Source: Lentzea kentuckyensis
GTDB taxonomy: Bacteria; Actinomycetota; Actinomycetes; Mycobacteriales; Pseudonocardiaceae
Assembly (NCBI RefSeq): GCF_002150765.1
Contig: NZ_MUYM01000108.1
Span: forward strand, 1-48,196
Length of the DNA: 48,196 nt
Reading direction: 5' to 3'
Shown: positions 23,863 to 33,469 of the stretch, piece after piece
Layout of the letters: every line of letters begins with the position of its first letter
Numbering within the stretch: the first letter of the stretch is position 1
The notes under the pieces: generated by a model
What the model was told of the DNA's origin: nothing
Seen by the model: only the letters and a program-made list of their open reading frames with translations
Database searches by the model: none
Position numbers and translations under genes: made by a program

Positions 23863-26130
23863 TCACAAACTCTGCTGGGACACCCAGGTCGCCACCTGGA
23901 CCCTGGACCGGACCCCGAGCTTGGCGAGGATGTGCTCGGTGTGGGTCTCCACGGTCCGCACCGAGATCACCAGCCGATCCGCGATCTCCCTGCTGGTGAG
24001 GCCTTCGGCGATCAGACCGGCGATCTCGCGCTCCCGCCGGGTCAGCAGGGCCGGCGCCTCCGCGGGCGGGGCGGCCACCGGCTGCTCGTTCAGCGAGAAC
24101 GCGATGAGCTCGTCGACGCTCATCGCCCGCCCGCGCCCGAACGTCTCCTCGAACCCCTTGTCGCCCAACCGTTCTCGCTCGACCCGCTCGGCTTGTTCGT
24201 GATAGGGGTACAGGTGCTGGTAGGTGCTCAGCGGACGGCCCATGATCTCCCAGATCCGGTCCGCCGCACCGAGCAACGTGACCGCCGCCTCGGCGTGTCC
24301 CAGCGCGGACTCGACCCACGACAGCGACTCCGTCGACCAGCCGATCCCGGTGAGGTCGCGGATGTCGCGGCGCAGCCGGATGCTCTCGCGGTACAGCCCG
24401 GCGGCCCGGTCGTGGTCGCCCTGCGCCATCGCGAACAGCCCCATGGCCCACAGCGCGTACGCGCGGTGGAAGCACTCGCCCGCGGGCTCGGTGAGTCGCA
24501 GCCACTCCTCGTGGCAGGCGGTGGCGTTGGCGACGTCGCCGAGGAGTCCCACCGCGCTCGAGTAGCTCAGCATCAGATCGAGGCGGCGCGGCACTTCCAC
24601 TCCGGGTGGCAGCACCGCGAGGCCCTGCTCGAAGACCGCGATCGCGGCCGGCAGGGCACCGCTGTACAGGTCGACGCTGCCCTCCACCCAGCAGGCGAAG
24701 GCGGCGATGGCCGGGTCGGTCAGGATCTCGTCGTCGGCCCTGGCATCGGCGAGGCGCCGCCTGCTCACGTCGAACTGGCCGTCCGCGGCCGACAGGCTGC
24801 CGTCGGTGAGCAGAGCCCTGGCACGGGCGGCGGACGGTGGGCTCGGCCGGTCGAGCGCCCGCGCGAGCCACAGGCGTCCCTCCCTGGCCCACCCGCGGCC
24901 CCACCAGTAGAAGTGGAACAGCCCGGCCAGCATCCGGAACGCGGCGTCCAGCTCCCCCGGTTCCTTGAGGCAGTAGTCGACGGCCGTCTGGACGTTGGCG
25001 TGTTCACGGTCCAGCCGGGAGAACCAGATCGCCTGGCGCGGGCTCACCCAGTCGTCGTTGGCCCGCTCGATCAGCCCGAGGTGGAAGTCGCGGTGACGGC
25101 GGAGGAGTTCGGCGTGCTCCCCGGTGTGCTCAAGCCGCTCCACCCCGAACTCGCGGATGGTCTCCAGCATCCGGTAGCGCATCACGTCACCGTGCTGCTC
25201 CGCGACCAGGATCGACTTGTCCAGCAACGAGGAGACGGTGGTCAGCACGTCCTCGACGGCGAGCCCGGCGCCGGAGCACACGTCCTCCACGGCGTCGAGC
25301 TCGAACCCGCCGGCGAACACCGACAGCCGCGCCCACAGCAGCCGCTCCCGCTCCGTGCACAGACCGTGGCTCCACTCGATGCACGACCGCAGCGTCTGCT
25401 GCCGGGCGGGCAGGAGGCGCTGACCGGCGGACAACGCCGGCGGCTGGTCCAGCAGCCGGCCGAGGATGTCCTTCTCCGACAACGCCCGCACCCGTGCCGC
25501 CGCCAGTTCGATCGCCAGCGGAAGGCCGTCCAGGCGTTGGCAGATCTCGGCCACCACGTCCCCGTTGGCGGAGTTCACGGTGAACCCGAGGCGCACGGAC
25601 GCCGCCCGCTCCGCGAACAGCGTCACGGCCTCGGAACCGGCCAGCGGCGGCACGGGCATGACGGCCTCGCCCGCGATGCCCAGCCACTCCCGGCTCGTCG
25701 CGAGGATCCGCAGCTCGGGACAGTGCTGCAGCAGCGCGCTGGACAGCTCGGCGACCGCGTCGACCAGGTGCTCGGAGTTGTCCAGCACCAGCAGCAGCCG
25801 GCGCGACGAGAGGTAGGAGACGAGCATCTCGACCGACGTCAGACCGGCCTCGCGCATGCCGACCGCCAGCGCCACCGAGTTCGCCACGAGTTCGGCGTCG
25901 CGCAGCTCGTCCAGCTCGACCAGCACCACCCCGTCCGGGAACGCCCGGTGCACGGCCCGGCTCACCTCGATGGCGAGCCGCGTCTTGCCCACCCCACCCG
26001 GTCCGGTGAGGGTCACCAGGCGTGATGTCGACAGCAGGCGCTTGACCTCGCCCACCTCATGTCGGCGGCCGACGAAACTGCTCAGCTCCAGAGGCAGGCC
26101 CGACGTCCCCCTCCGGACGATCGTGCTCAT
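23863..26130 (-). CDS. ATPase (NB-ARC/AfsR-like) LuxR-type regulator
   Basis: This 755-aa protein has a P-loop ATPase domain near the N-terminus (GPGGVGKT at 43-50, with LLLVLDNSEH as the Walker B region). A winged-helix-like segment and a long TPR-like alpha-helical region fill the middle (about 330-690). A LuxR/NarL helix-turn-helix closes the protein at 695-750 (LTRREREIAGLIAEGLTSREIADRL). It matches the common actinomycete 'predicted ATPase + LuxR' regulators. There is no BTAD domain, so it is not a SARP. It is transcribed away from the two very small genes on its other side. The signal it senses is unknown. Confidence 0.9.
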   Translation of the reverse strand: MSTIVRRGTSGLPLELSSFVGRRHEVGEVKRLLSTSRLVTLTGPGGVGKTRLAIEVSRAVHRAFPDGVVLVELDELRDAELVANSVALAVGMREAGLTSVEMLVSYLSSRRLLLVLDNSEHLVDAVAELSSALLQHCPELRILATSREWLGIAGEAVMPVPPLAGSEAVTLFAERAASVRLGFTVNSANGDVVAEICQRLDGLPLAIELAAARVRALSEKDILGRLLDQPPALSAGQRLLPARQQTLRSCIEWSHGLCTERERLLWARLSVFAGGFELDAVEDVCSGAGLAVEDVLTTVSSLLDKSILVAEQHGDVMRYRMLETIREFGVERLEHTGEHAELLRRHRDFHLGLIERANDDWVSPRQAIWFSRLDREHANVQTAVDYCLKEPGELDAAFRMLAGLFHFYWWGRGWAREGRLWLARALDRPSPPSAARARALLTDGSLSAADGQFDVSRRRLADARADDEILTDPAIAAFACWVEGSVDLYSGALPAAIAVFEQGLAVLPPGVEVPRRLDLMLSYSSAVGLLGDVANATACHEEWLRLTEPAGECFHRAYALWAMGLFAMAQGDHDRAAGLYRESIRLRRDIRDLTGIGWSTESLSWVESALGHAEAAVTLLGAADRIWEIMGRPLSTYQHLYPYHEQAERVERERLGDKGFEETFGRGRAMSVDELIAFSLNEQPVAAPPAEAPALLTRREREIAGLIAEGLTSREIADRLVISVRTVETHTEHILAKLGVRSRVQVATWVSQQSL

Positions 26131-26313
26131 AACGACACAAGGTAGTGCGGTACCCCCACCCGTGCAGGAGCGACACCCGAACCGTGTGGAATCCGTAGCC
26201 TTATCCGTACTTCTCCCGATGTGCAGGTACGCCGCGGAGAGCAGGCTTTCTCCACGTGGTCCGGATCACAGGTCGGTGCCGAATCGGCCGCCGGTTCACC
26301 GGGAGCGACAGTC

Positions 26314-26487
26314 ATGTGCGAACACGAGCCCCAGTGCCCCGCCGCGGACGACCCGCGCGGCAAGTGGGCCGAGATCGTCATCCCCCACCCCGAGCAGGGC
26401 TGGTACCTGCTCTGCAACGGAGTCGTGTTGTTCGACGACGGCGGCCTGATGCTGCCCGACCACCGCGTCGTCGCTCCCGCCGCCTGA
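26314..26487 (+). CDS. DUF5999 small protein
   Basis: This 57-aa protein begins MCEHEPQCPAADDPR and contains the block HPEQGWYLLCNGVVLFDDGG followed by LLPD-type and AP residues. This is the pattern I know from the actinobacterial DUF5999 family. The three cysteines and two N-terminal histidines could bind a metal. GGGAGCGACAG precedes the ATG. A longer frame from 26221 lacks family similarity in its extra part. The function of the family is unknown. It is divergent from the LuxR-ATPase gene. Confidence 0.75.
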   Translation: MCEHEPQCPAADDPRGKWAEIVIPHPEQGWYLLCNGVVLFDDGGLMLPDHRVVAPAA

Positions 26488-26498
26488 TCTCGCTCGGG

Positions 26499-26518
26499 GC
26501 GACCTGACCTTCGGTCGC
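26499..26518 (+). terminator. Short hairpin after the DUF5999 gene
   Basis: GCGACC (26499-26504) pairs with GGTCGC (26513-26518) around an 8-nt loop, 11 nt after the stop. It is a weak terminator candidate. Confidence 0.3.
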
Positions 26519-26693
26519 TCTCAGCGTGCCCGGTGGTTCCCCGAAACCGGCTGCCGAACTCCCCCTCCGGACGCCGGTACGCACCGGGCTGGCGGGGTGG
26601 ACGGTCTGCTCGCCGCAGCGCGCCTCTGCGGTCGGACCGTCCCCCCGCGATCCACCCACGACCTCTGGAAAGACCATCACCCCCGGAAAGACC

Positions 26694-26852
26694 ATGACCA
26701 TCGACTCGCCACCGCAGCCCTGCCCGCGTTGCCTCCGGCCGACGGTGCTCGTCACGCACCGCCAAGGCCGCGAATGGCAGCACGTGGGCACCTGGCTCGC
26801 CCGGTGCGGCAGCGTCGTGACCGCGCCCGCCGATCACCCGTCCGGTCACTGA
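26694..26852 (+). CDS. 52-aa cysteine-containing small protein
   Basis: An ATG at 26694 opens a 52-codon frame: MTIDSPPQPCPRCLRPTVLVTHRQ and then GTWLARCGSVVTAP. CPRC plus a later Cys, with two histidines between them, could form a small zinc site. Third positions are G/C-rich. The ribosome binding site CCGGAAAG is weak. It lies in the same direction as the DUF5999 gene, 206 nt downstream. I do not recognise a named family with confidence. Confidence 0.5.
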   Translation: MTIDSPPQPCPRCLRPTVLVTHRQGREWQHVGTWLARCGSVVTAPADHPSGH

Positions 26853-26863
26853 CCGGACCGCCA

Positions 26864-27532
26864 TCAGCAGCCGGCGCGCAGAGCCGAGTAGCCGTCACGG
26901 GCGGCGGCGACCGCCGGTTCGTCGGCGCCGCACACCCGCAGGCACGCCTCGGCGATGGCATGGCAGTCGGACGCGTCCGGTACGCGGGTCCGCCTCTGCT
27001 GGATGACCACTTCGACGAGCTGGATCAGCATCTCCCCGCGGCGCGCCCCCGCGGCCGTCGTGGGGGCGTCGCCGGCGACCTGGGCGCCGAGGCGGGCGTA
27101 GGTCTCCTGGAGTTCGACCCGGTCCTCGCGGAACAGGTCATATCGCTCCAGCTGCACCTCGGGCAGCAGGTACAGCATGCCGATGTTGTGCGGTGCCGTC
27201 GCGAGCGTGTGCGCGTCGGCCATGGCCAGGGCGTAGAGCGCCGCCTCCGGAGTGGGTTCCGGGGCGGCGTTCTCCAGTGCGCGGGCGGTCTCCAGGCTCG
27301 GCCGCACCGAGGTGCGGAGCAGTTCCAGGAGGATCTCGTCCTTGCCGGCGAAGTGGTAGTAGAGCGAGGCCTGCCTGATCCCGACCCGGTCGGCGATGGC
27401 GCGGGTGGAGGCCGCGGCGAACCCCTGCTCGACGAACAGCGCGGCGGCCGCTTCGAGGATCTGTTCCCGTGGCGACAGGCCGCCGCCGTCGTCGGGCGCG
27501 TGGCGCGGACGGCCGGGGCGGGGGCGGGTCAC
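26864..27532 (-). CDS. TetR-family regulator of the guanidine/urea operon
   Basis: This 222-aa protein has a TetR DNA-binding domain at about 25-70 (ILEAAAALFVEQGFAAASTRAIADRVGIRQASLYYHFAGKDEIL, the family's canonical form) and a helical C-terminal ligand domain. The GTG at 27532 overlaps the stop of the allophanate hydrolase gene (GTGA), so it is translated as the last gene of the operon. A 22-bp repeat in front of the permease gene is a suitable autoregulatory operator. The effector is probably guanidine or a pathway intermediate, by context only. Confidence 0.9.
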   Translation of the reverse strand: MTRPRPGRPRHAPDDGGGLSPREQILEAAAALFVEQGFAAASTRAIADRVGIRQASLYYHFAGKDEILLELLRTSVRPSLETARALENAAPEPTPEAALYALAMADAHTLATAPHNIGMLYLLPEVQLERYDLFREDRVELQETYARLGAQVAGDAPTTAAGARRGEMLIQLVEVVIQQRRTRVPDASDCHAIAEACLRVCGADEPAVAAARDGYSALRAGC

Positions 27533-29226
27533 CGCGTCATTGTCTCCTTCGTCCGGTTGGCCGCGAGGTAGGCCCGCCATCCCCCGAACGAGGTGATGTC
27601 CTCTGCGCCTTCGAGGGCCCACGGTTCGGCGAGGAAGCCCGAGACTGCGGCACCGTCGGAGAGCTCGACGGTGCCGATGACCATGGGTGCCGGCACGGCG
27701 GCCACGAACGTGCCGAAACCCGCCGCCGGAAGCCGCCAGACCTCGCCCTCGACGCGAGCGCCGTCCGAGGGCACCCGCAGCAGGCCGGGTTTGGGCGGGG
27801 TCGTGGCCAGTGCGCGCAACCGGTACGCCGCGGCGGTCGTGGCCGGTCGGACCAGGCTGCCGCCCGCCTGCACCAGCTGCGAGTTCAGCGGCTGGCCGCT
27901 GAGGTGCGCGCCGACGACGAAGAGGTCGATCGAGGGCGCGAGCAGGCGGCGGGCGAGGTCGGCCAGGGCGCGGTCGCTGAACGCGGGACCGGTGAACATC
28001 ACGCCGAACGGCAGCCCGCCGGCGAACCCGGCCGGCACCGCGAGCGAGGCGAGGTCGAGCAGGTTGGCGAAGTTGGTGAAGCGGCCCAACCGGCTGTTGA
28101 CGCCGACCGGGTCGGCGGCCACCTCGTCGAGGGTGGGATGGCAGGTGGTGGTCGGCGTCAGCAGCGCGTCGCAGCCGTCGAGCAGGGCACGCCCCTGCGC
28201 ACCGAGGCTGGCGAGCGTGGCGGTGTCGGCGGCCCACTGCGCGGCCGTCGGCGCCGCTCCGGCGAGGATGATCGCGGCCACGGTGGGGTCGAGGCCGGTG
28301 CCGATCTGGTCGCGGTGGGCCTCGATGTGGGCGCCGACGGCGGCGTAGCGTTCGGCGACGAAAGCGCCGCCGTACAACATCTTCGAGGCCTCCAGCAGCG
28401 GGGCGATGTCGACCTCGACGATCTCCACCCCGGTGGCGGCCAGGCTCGCCGTGGCCGCGGCGAAGGCCTCGCGCCAGCCGGGTGCCATGTCCTTGAGGTG
28501 CTCGTCCGTGGGGACGGCGACGCGCGGCCGTGATGGGAGAACCACGTCCGCGCGGGCTTCGCGGGACAACGGATCCGCGGCGTCGGGTCCGGACATGAGC
28601 TCGGCAACCAGCCGTGCCAGCGCGAGGTCACGGGCGAAAACCGTGACGCAGTCCAGGGAGTAGCACGCGGGCACGACACCGGTGACCGGGACGAGCCCCT
28701 TCGTCGGTTTCACCCCGACGACACCGTTGAGCGCGGCGGGGACACGTCCGGACCCCGCGGTGTCGGTGCCCAGTGCGGCGTCGACGATGCCCAGCGCGAC
28801 GGCGACGGCGGAGCCCGCGGACGAACCGCCGGAGATCCTGGCGGGGTCCCAGGCGTTGCGGACCGCGCCGTACGGGCTCCTGGTGCCCACCAGACCGGTC
28901 GCGAACTGGTCGAGGTTGGTCTTGCCGATCACGATGGCGCCCGCGGCCCGCAGCCGCGCGACCGCCGTGGCGTCCGCGTCCGGCCGGTAGAGGTACGTCG
29001 GCGCGGCCGCGGTGGTCGGCAACCCGGCCACGTCGATGTTGTCCTTGACCGCGATCACCCGGCCCGCCAGCGGGAGGTCCTCGCCCGCGGCCAGCCGTTC
29101 GGCGACGACCTCGGCCTCGGACAGCGCGTCCTCGCGGAAGCGCAGCGTCACCCAGATCTCCCGGCGACCGGCCGCCTCGATCCGGTCGTAGGCCGCGTTG
29201 ACGGCAGCTATGGGGTCCGGCGTCAT
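27529..29226 (-). CDS. atzF: Allophanate hydrolase
   Basis: This 565-aa amidase-signature enzyme has the catalytic Lys61 (VKDNID), cis-Ser135 (GGSSAGS) and nucleophile Ser159 (DTAGSGR) in the order of the family. The C-terminal 130 residues (RLRALATTPPKPGLLRV...GTVELSDG...GFLAEPWAL) match the second domain of AtzF-type allophanate hydrolases, which separates them from general amidases. It hydrolyses allophanate to ammonia and CO2 (through carbamates). Its ATG overlaps the carboxylase stop, and its stop overlaps the tetR start. It is the last catabolic step of the operon. Confidence 0.95.
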   Translation of the reverse strand: MTPDPIAAVNAAYDRIEAAGRREIWVTLRFREDALSEAEVVAERLAAGEDLPLAGRVIAVKDNIDVAGLPTTAAAPTYLYRPDADATAVARLRAAGAIVIGKTNLDQFATGLVGTRSPYGAVRNAWDPARISGGSSAGSAVAVALGIVDAALGTDTAGSGRVPAALNGVVGVKPTKGLVPVTGVVPACYSLDCVTVFARDLALARLVAELMSGPDAADPLSREARADVVLPSRPRVAVPTDEHLKDMAPGWREAFAAATASLAATGVEIVEVDIAPLLEASKMLYGGAFVAERYAAVGAHIEAHRDQIGTGLDPTVAAIILAGAAPTAAQWAADTATLASLGAQGRALLDGCDALLTPTTTCHPTLDEVAADPVGVNSRLGRFTNFANLLDLASLAVPAGFAGGLPFGVMFTGPAFSDRALADLARRLLAPSIDLFVVGAHLSGQPLNSQLVQAGGSLVRPATTAAAYRLRALATTPPKPGLLRVPSDGARVEGEVWRLPAAGFGTFVAAVPAPMVIGTVELSDGAAVSGFLAEPWALEGAEDITSFGGWRAYLAANRTKETMTR

Positions 29227-32200
29227 GGCTGCACCGCCGCGAGGATCTGACCAGGGTCGACCTGGTCGCCGGGACTCACGTAGAGCTCGACCAGTCTGCC
29301 CGTGACGGGTGCGGTCACGTCGGCCTCCATCTTCATCGCCTCGACCGAGAGGACGGCGTCCCCTTCGATCACCGGGGAACCAGGTTGCAGCGCGAGCCGC
29401 CAGACGGTCGCGGTGAACGGCGCGGTCACGGCGACCGCGCCGGCGGGCAGTGTCACGTCGGGTGCCGTGATCACTTCCGGTTCGTCGTGCCGATCGAACT
29501 CCCCGGCGAGCCGCCAGCGCGCCTTCTCCTCTTCGAAGGCCGCTGTCTGACGTGCGCGGAAGGCCGCGATGTCGTCGGCGTTGTCGTCGAGGAAACGGAG
29601 ATGGTCGGCGATCGAGAACGTGCCGTCGACCGTCTCGAAGTCACCACGCCCGGCGTCGGTCTCGGCCCGCAGTTCGAGCAGCTCCTCCGCGTCGACCGGG
29701 TACCACTCGATCCGGTCGAAGAAGCGCAACGCCCACGGATGCTCGGTGAACATCCCGCCGCGGCGGTAGCGGTTCCACACCTGCACGGTGCGGCCGACGA
29801 ACTGGTACCCGCCAGGCCCTTCCATGCCGTAGACGCAGAGATAGGCGCCGCCGATGCCCACCGAGTTCTCCGCCGTCCACGTCCGGGCGGGGTTGTACTT
29901 CGTCGTGACGAGCCGGTGCCTGGGGTCGAGCGGGGTCGCCACCGGTGCGCCGAGGTAGACGTCACCGAGGCCCAGCACCAGGTAGGACGCGTCGAACACG
30001 GTCCGGTAGACGTCGTCCACCGACGCCAGACCGTTGATGCGGCGGATGAACTCGATGTTCCACGGTGTCCACGGCGCGTCCGAACGCACTCCCGCCATGT
30101 ACCGCTCGATCGCCAGCCTGGTCGCGGGGTCGTCCCAGCTGAGCGGCAACCGCACCGTGCGGGACGGCACCACGAGGTCTTGCGTGGCAGGCACTTCGCC
30201 TTCGAGTTCTTGGAGCAGCCGCGCGACATCGGAGGCTTTCAGCCGAGCGGGATCGGTGTGGACCTGCAACGAGCGGATTCCCGGTGTGACGTCGAGGATG
30301 CCGTCCGGGGCATGTGCCGCAAGGGTTTCCTGGAGCGCGTGCACCCGCATGCGCAGGGCGAGGTCGAGGGTCATGGGCCCGTACTCGACGAGCACGTTGC
30401 TGTCGCCGTCACGGCGATAGGTGACGGACGGGCGGTCCTCGGTCTCCTCCAGGCGGCCCAGAACGCCGTCGTCCTCGTCGCCACCCGACGTGACGACGTG
30501 CGGGACGGCGCGCCGGTCGGCCGCGGCGTCGGCCTCCCGCACCCGCACGAAGCGCACGGAGTCGCCGGGCCGCAACTGCCCGAGCTTCCACAGATCACCG
30601 CTGGCGACCACGGCCGGACAGACGAACCCGCCCAGGGACGGGCCGTCGGGACCCAGGATGACGGGTGTGTCGCCGGTGAAGTCGATGGCACCGATGGCAT
30701 ACGGCGTGTCGTGGATGTTCGACGGATGTAGTCCGGCCTCACCACCGTCGGGACGGGCCCACTCAGGTTTCGGGCCGATCAGCCGGATGCCGGTGCGCGC
30801 GGAGTTGTGGTGCACCTTGAAGTCGTTGGCGTAGAACGAGTCCAGATCGGTGCGGGTGAAGAACTCCGGTGCCCCGTGCGGTCCTTCGGTAACGGCGATC
30901 TGCCAGCCATCGGTGATCACGGGACGGCGGCGTGCCGGGGTCGGCCCGCCGATCGTGGTCAGTCCCGGGTTCTCCGCCGCGTCCGGTGAGCCCAGCCGCA
31001 GCACGTCGCCCGCCAGCAGCGCGCGACCGCCGTGGCCGCCGAACCCGCCCAGGGTGAACGTCGCGGTGCTGCCCAGATAGGCGGGCACGTCGAACCCGCC
31101 CCGGACCGCGAGATAGGTGCGCAACCCCGGTCCGGTGGCGGTGCCGATCCGCAGGGTGCCGCCGGCGGGGACGTCGACCGGTTCCCACTGCGGCACCGAC
31201 TCACCGTCCACATCGGACTCGACGGGTGCGCCGGTGAGGCAGACGACCGACGGGACCGAGAACCGCAGCACCGGCCCGGCCGCGGTGATCTCCAGCCCCG
31301 GCGCGGTGGCGGGGTTGCCGACGGCGAGGTTCGCCTCGGTCAGCGAGACCGGGTCGAACGGACCGCTCGGCGGGACACCGACCTGCCAGTACCCGACCCG
31401 GCCCGGCAGGTCCTGCACCGTCGTCATCGTCCCCGGCACGAGCACGTCGACGCGGGGATCGGGATCGGCGGTGACGTCGAGACTGGAGGTCGAGTGCACC
31501 GCGGCCCGCACGTCGTCGGAACGGGTGAGTGCGCGCAACAGCCCCAGGTTCGTGACGATGCCGTCGACACGGGAGCCGTCGAGCGCCTCGCCGAGGAGGT
31601 CGAGCGCGGCGTCCCGGTTGGGACCGGCGGCGATCACCTTGGCCAGCATGGGGTCGTAGTGCGGCGAGACCTCCAGCCCGGTCTCGATCCAGCCGTCGAC
31701 CCGGACCCCGTCGAGATCCTCGGGGAACACCGCCCGCGTCACCAGACCCGACGACGGCAGCGACTCCTTCGCGGGATCCTCGGCGTAGACACGGGCTTCG
31801 AAGGCGTGCCCGTCGGGGACCCACGGCGAGTCGAAGACATGATCGGGCAGGCCGTCCGCACCATCGCGGGCCAGGCGCAGCATCAGCTCGACCAGGTCGA
31901 CGCCGAAGACCATCTCCGTCACGGGGTGCTCGACCTGCAGCCGCGTGTTGACCTCCAGGAACGAGGCCTCCTGGCGGACCGGGTCGTAGATGAACTCGAC
32001 GGTGCCGGCGCTGCGGTACCGCACCGACGCGGCCAGTTCCCGCGCCGAGGTGTGCAGCAGCTCGCGAACGTGACCGGGCAGCGCCGGAGCGGGCGCCTCC
32101 TCGACGACCTTCTGGTTGCGGCGCTGCACCGAACAGTCCCGGTCACCGATCACCGCGACCCGGCCGAGTCCGTCGCCGAAGAGCTGCACCTCCACGTGCC

Positions 32201-32822
32201 GGGCGGGGCGCACCAGCCGTTCGAGGAACACCCCCGCGGCGCCGAAGTTCTGCCGTGCCAGCGACTCCACGCGTCCGAACGCCTCGCGCACCTCGTCGGT
32301 GGTGGCACAGGCCTGCATGCCGATGCCTCCGCCTCCGCCGGTCGCCTTGACCATCACCGGCAGCCCGATCCGTTCGGCCGCGGCGACGGCCTCGTCGGCC
32401 GACGACAGCAGACCGGTGCCCGCGAGCATCGGCACGCCCGCCCGGCGCGCGATCTCCCGTGCGGTGTGCTTCTCCCCGAACGCGGCGATCTGCTCGGACG
32501 CCGGGCCGACGAACCGCAGGCCCGCCGTTTCGACGGCACGGGCGAACGCGACGTTCTCGGACAGGAATCCGTAGCCGGGGTGGATCAGCCCGGCGCCGCT
32601 GTCGAGGGCCGCCTCGACGATCGCGTCGGCGCGCAGGTAGGAATCGCGGGCGGGAGCGGGACCGAGCCGGACGGCGGCGCAGGCCTCCCGGACGTGCGGG
32701 GCGGCGCGGTCGGCGTCGGAGTACACCGCGATCGTCTTCATGCCCAGGGCGTGCGCACCGCGGATGATCCGGCGCGCGATCTCACCCCGGTTGGCGACCA
32801 GGACGACGTCGAAGGACGTCAT
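29223..32822 (-). CDS. Biotin-dependent urea/guanidine carboxylase
   Basis: This 1199-aa protein has four parts. The first is a biotin carboxylase domain (about 1-450: LVANRGEIARRI, GGGGIGM, FLEVNTRLQVEHPVTE). An AHS2/KipA-like domain (about 460-770) and an AHS1/KipI-like domain (about 790-1010) follow. A C-terminal biotinyl domain carries Lys1164 in EAMKME. This order is that of urea carboxylase, many of which are now known to be guanidine carboxylases. With two DUF1989 neighbours, guanidine is the more likely substrate: ATP + bicarbonate + guanidine gives carboxyguanidine. The deciding active-site residue was not assigned here. Start and stop overlap the genes on both sides by 4 nt. Confidence 0.93.
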   Translation of the reverse strand: MTSFDVVLVANRGEIARRIIRGAHALGMKTIAVYSDADRAAPHVREACAAVRLGPAPARDSYLRADAIVEAALDSGAGLIHPGYGFLSENVAFARAVETAGLRFVGPASEQIAAFGEKHTAREIARRAGVPMLAGTGLLSSADEAVAAAERIGLPVMVKATGGGGGIGMQACATTDEVREAFGRVESLARQNFGAAGVFLERLVRPARHVEVQLFGDGLGRVAVIGDRDCSVQRRNQKVVEEAPAPALPGHVRELLHTSARELAASVRYRSAGTVEFIYDPVRQEASFLEVNTRLQVEHPVTEMVFGVDLVELMLRLARDGADGLPDHVFDSPWVPDGHAFEARVYAEDPAKESLPSSGLVTRAVFPEDLDGVRVDGWIETGLEVSPHYDPMLAKVIAAGPNRDAALDLLGEALDGSRVDGIVTNLGLLRALTRSDDVRAAVHSTSSLDVTADPDPRVDVLVPGTMTTVQDLPGRVGYWQVGVPPSGPFDPVSLTEANLAVGNPATAPGLEITAAGPVLRFSVPSVVCLTGAPVESDVDGESVPQWEPVDVPAGGTLRIGTATGPGLRTYLAVRGGFDVPAYLGSTATFTLGGFGGHGGRALLAGDVLRLGSPDAAENPGLTTIGGPTPARRRPVITDGWQIAVTEGPHGAPEFFTRTDLDSFYANDFKVHHNSARTGIRLIGPKPEWARPDGGEAGLHPSNIHDTPYAIGAIDFTGDTPVILGPDGPSLGGFVCPAVVASGDLWKLGQLRPGDSVRFVRVREADAAADRRAVPHVVTSGGDEDDGVLGRLEETEDRPSVTYRRDGDSNVLVEYGPMTLDLALRMRVHALQETLAAHAPDGILDVTPGIRSLQVHTDPARLKASDVARLLQELEGEVPATQDLVVPSRTVRLPLSWDDPATRLAIERYMAGVRSDAPWTPWNIEFIRRINGLASVDDVYRTVFDASYLVLGLGDVYLGAPVATPLDPRHRLVTTKYNPARTWTAENSVGIGGAYLCVYGMEGPGGYQFVGRTVQVWNRYRRGGMFTEHPWALRFFDRIEWYPVDAEELLELRAETDAGRGDFETVDGTFSIADHLRFLDDNADDIAAFRARQTAAFEEEKARWRLAGEFDRHDEPEVITAPDVTLPAGAVAVTAPFTATVWRLALQPGSPVIEGDAVLSVEAMKMEADVTAPVTGRLVELYVSPGDQVDPGQILAAVQP

Positions 32823-33469
32823 GGCCTCACCACGATCATGCGCAGCGGCGTCGGGTTGAAGTCGTTGCAGGGGTTGTTCATCTGGGGACAGTTCGAGACC
32901 AGCACGAGGACGTCCACGTCGGCCCGCACCGCGACCCGCTTGCCGGGCGCGGACATCCCGTCGACGATGCCGAGCGCGCCGTCCGCCTCGACCGGGACGT
33001 TCATGAACCAGTTGAGGTTGGACACCAGATCACGCAGGCCGAGCCCGTGTTTCGCGCCCTCGGACAGGAAGTTCTCCCGGCATCCGTGGTGGAACATCAC
33101 GTGGTGGCCGTACCGCAGCGTGTTGGATTCCTTGGAGCACGCGCCGCCGATGGTGTCCTGCCGGTCGATCTCGTTGCCGACCACGGTCATCAGCGGGTTG
33201 CCCAGGTTGCTGCGCAGCACCGTGCCCGTGCGGACATAGGCGTTTCCCTGCCAGGCCAACGTGTCCGGCACGCTGTAGCGCTCTTCGGTGTCGGTGGCGT
33301 TGTAGATCAGGCAGTCGCCGGACTGATTGCCGCCAACGTCCACAATGGTCAGAATGTCGCCGGTCCGCACCACGGCCGACCAGGAGGCGTTGGGGGCGAC
33401 CCGTTCGTCGAGCACGACCTCGCCCGGCACCAGCGGTTCCGACCAGTCGAGAGACACTGAGCTGGTCAC
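32819..33469 (-). CDS. DUF1989 protein, 'urea carboxylase-associated 2' / carboxyguanidine deiminase subunit
   Basis: This 216-aa DUF1989 protein begins with VVLDERVAPNASWSAVVRTGDILTIVDVGGNQSGD. It contains HHGCRENF, LNWFMNVPVEADG and a Cys-rich end (SNCPQMNNPCNDFNPTP) typical of UAAP2. Proteins of this pair have been shown in other bacteria to be the two subunits of carboxyguanidine deiminase (CgdAB), which converts carboxyguanidine to allophanate and ammonia. The GTG at 33469 overlaps the preceding gene's stop, and its stop overlaps the carboxylase ATG. I have not assigned it to subunit A or B. Confidence 0.88.
   Translation of the reverse strand: MTSSVSLDWSEPLVPGEVVLDERVAPNASWSAVVRTGDILTIVDVGGNQSGDCLIYNATDTEERYSVPDTLAWQGNAYVRTGTVLRSNLGNPLMTVVGNEIDRQDTIGGACSKESNTLRYGHHVMFHHGCRENFLSEGAKHGLGLRDLVSNLNWFMNVPVEADGALGIVDGMSAPGKRVAVRADVDVLVLVSNCPQMNNPCNDFNPTPLRMIVVRP

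Noticed and set aside
23932..26025. Rightward open frame of 697 codons opposite the ATPase-LuxR gene
   Set aside because: Antisense shadow with many Arg, Gln, His and Pro residues and no domain; the leftward frame has Walker and LuxR motifs.
27533..28237. N-terminal extension of the TetR gene reading through the allophanate hydrolase gene
   Set aside because: The added 235 residues are Arg-rich and out of frame with a well-supported gene; GTG 27532 gives a standard TetR protein.
31032..33239. Rightward open frame of 735 codons opposite the carboxylase gene
   Set aside because: Antisense shadow; the opposite strand encodes all carboxylase domains.
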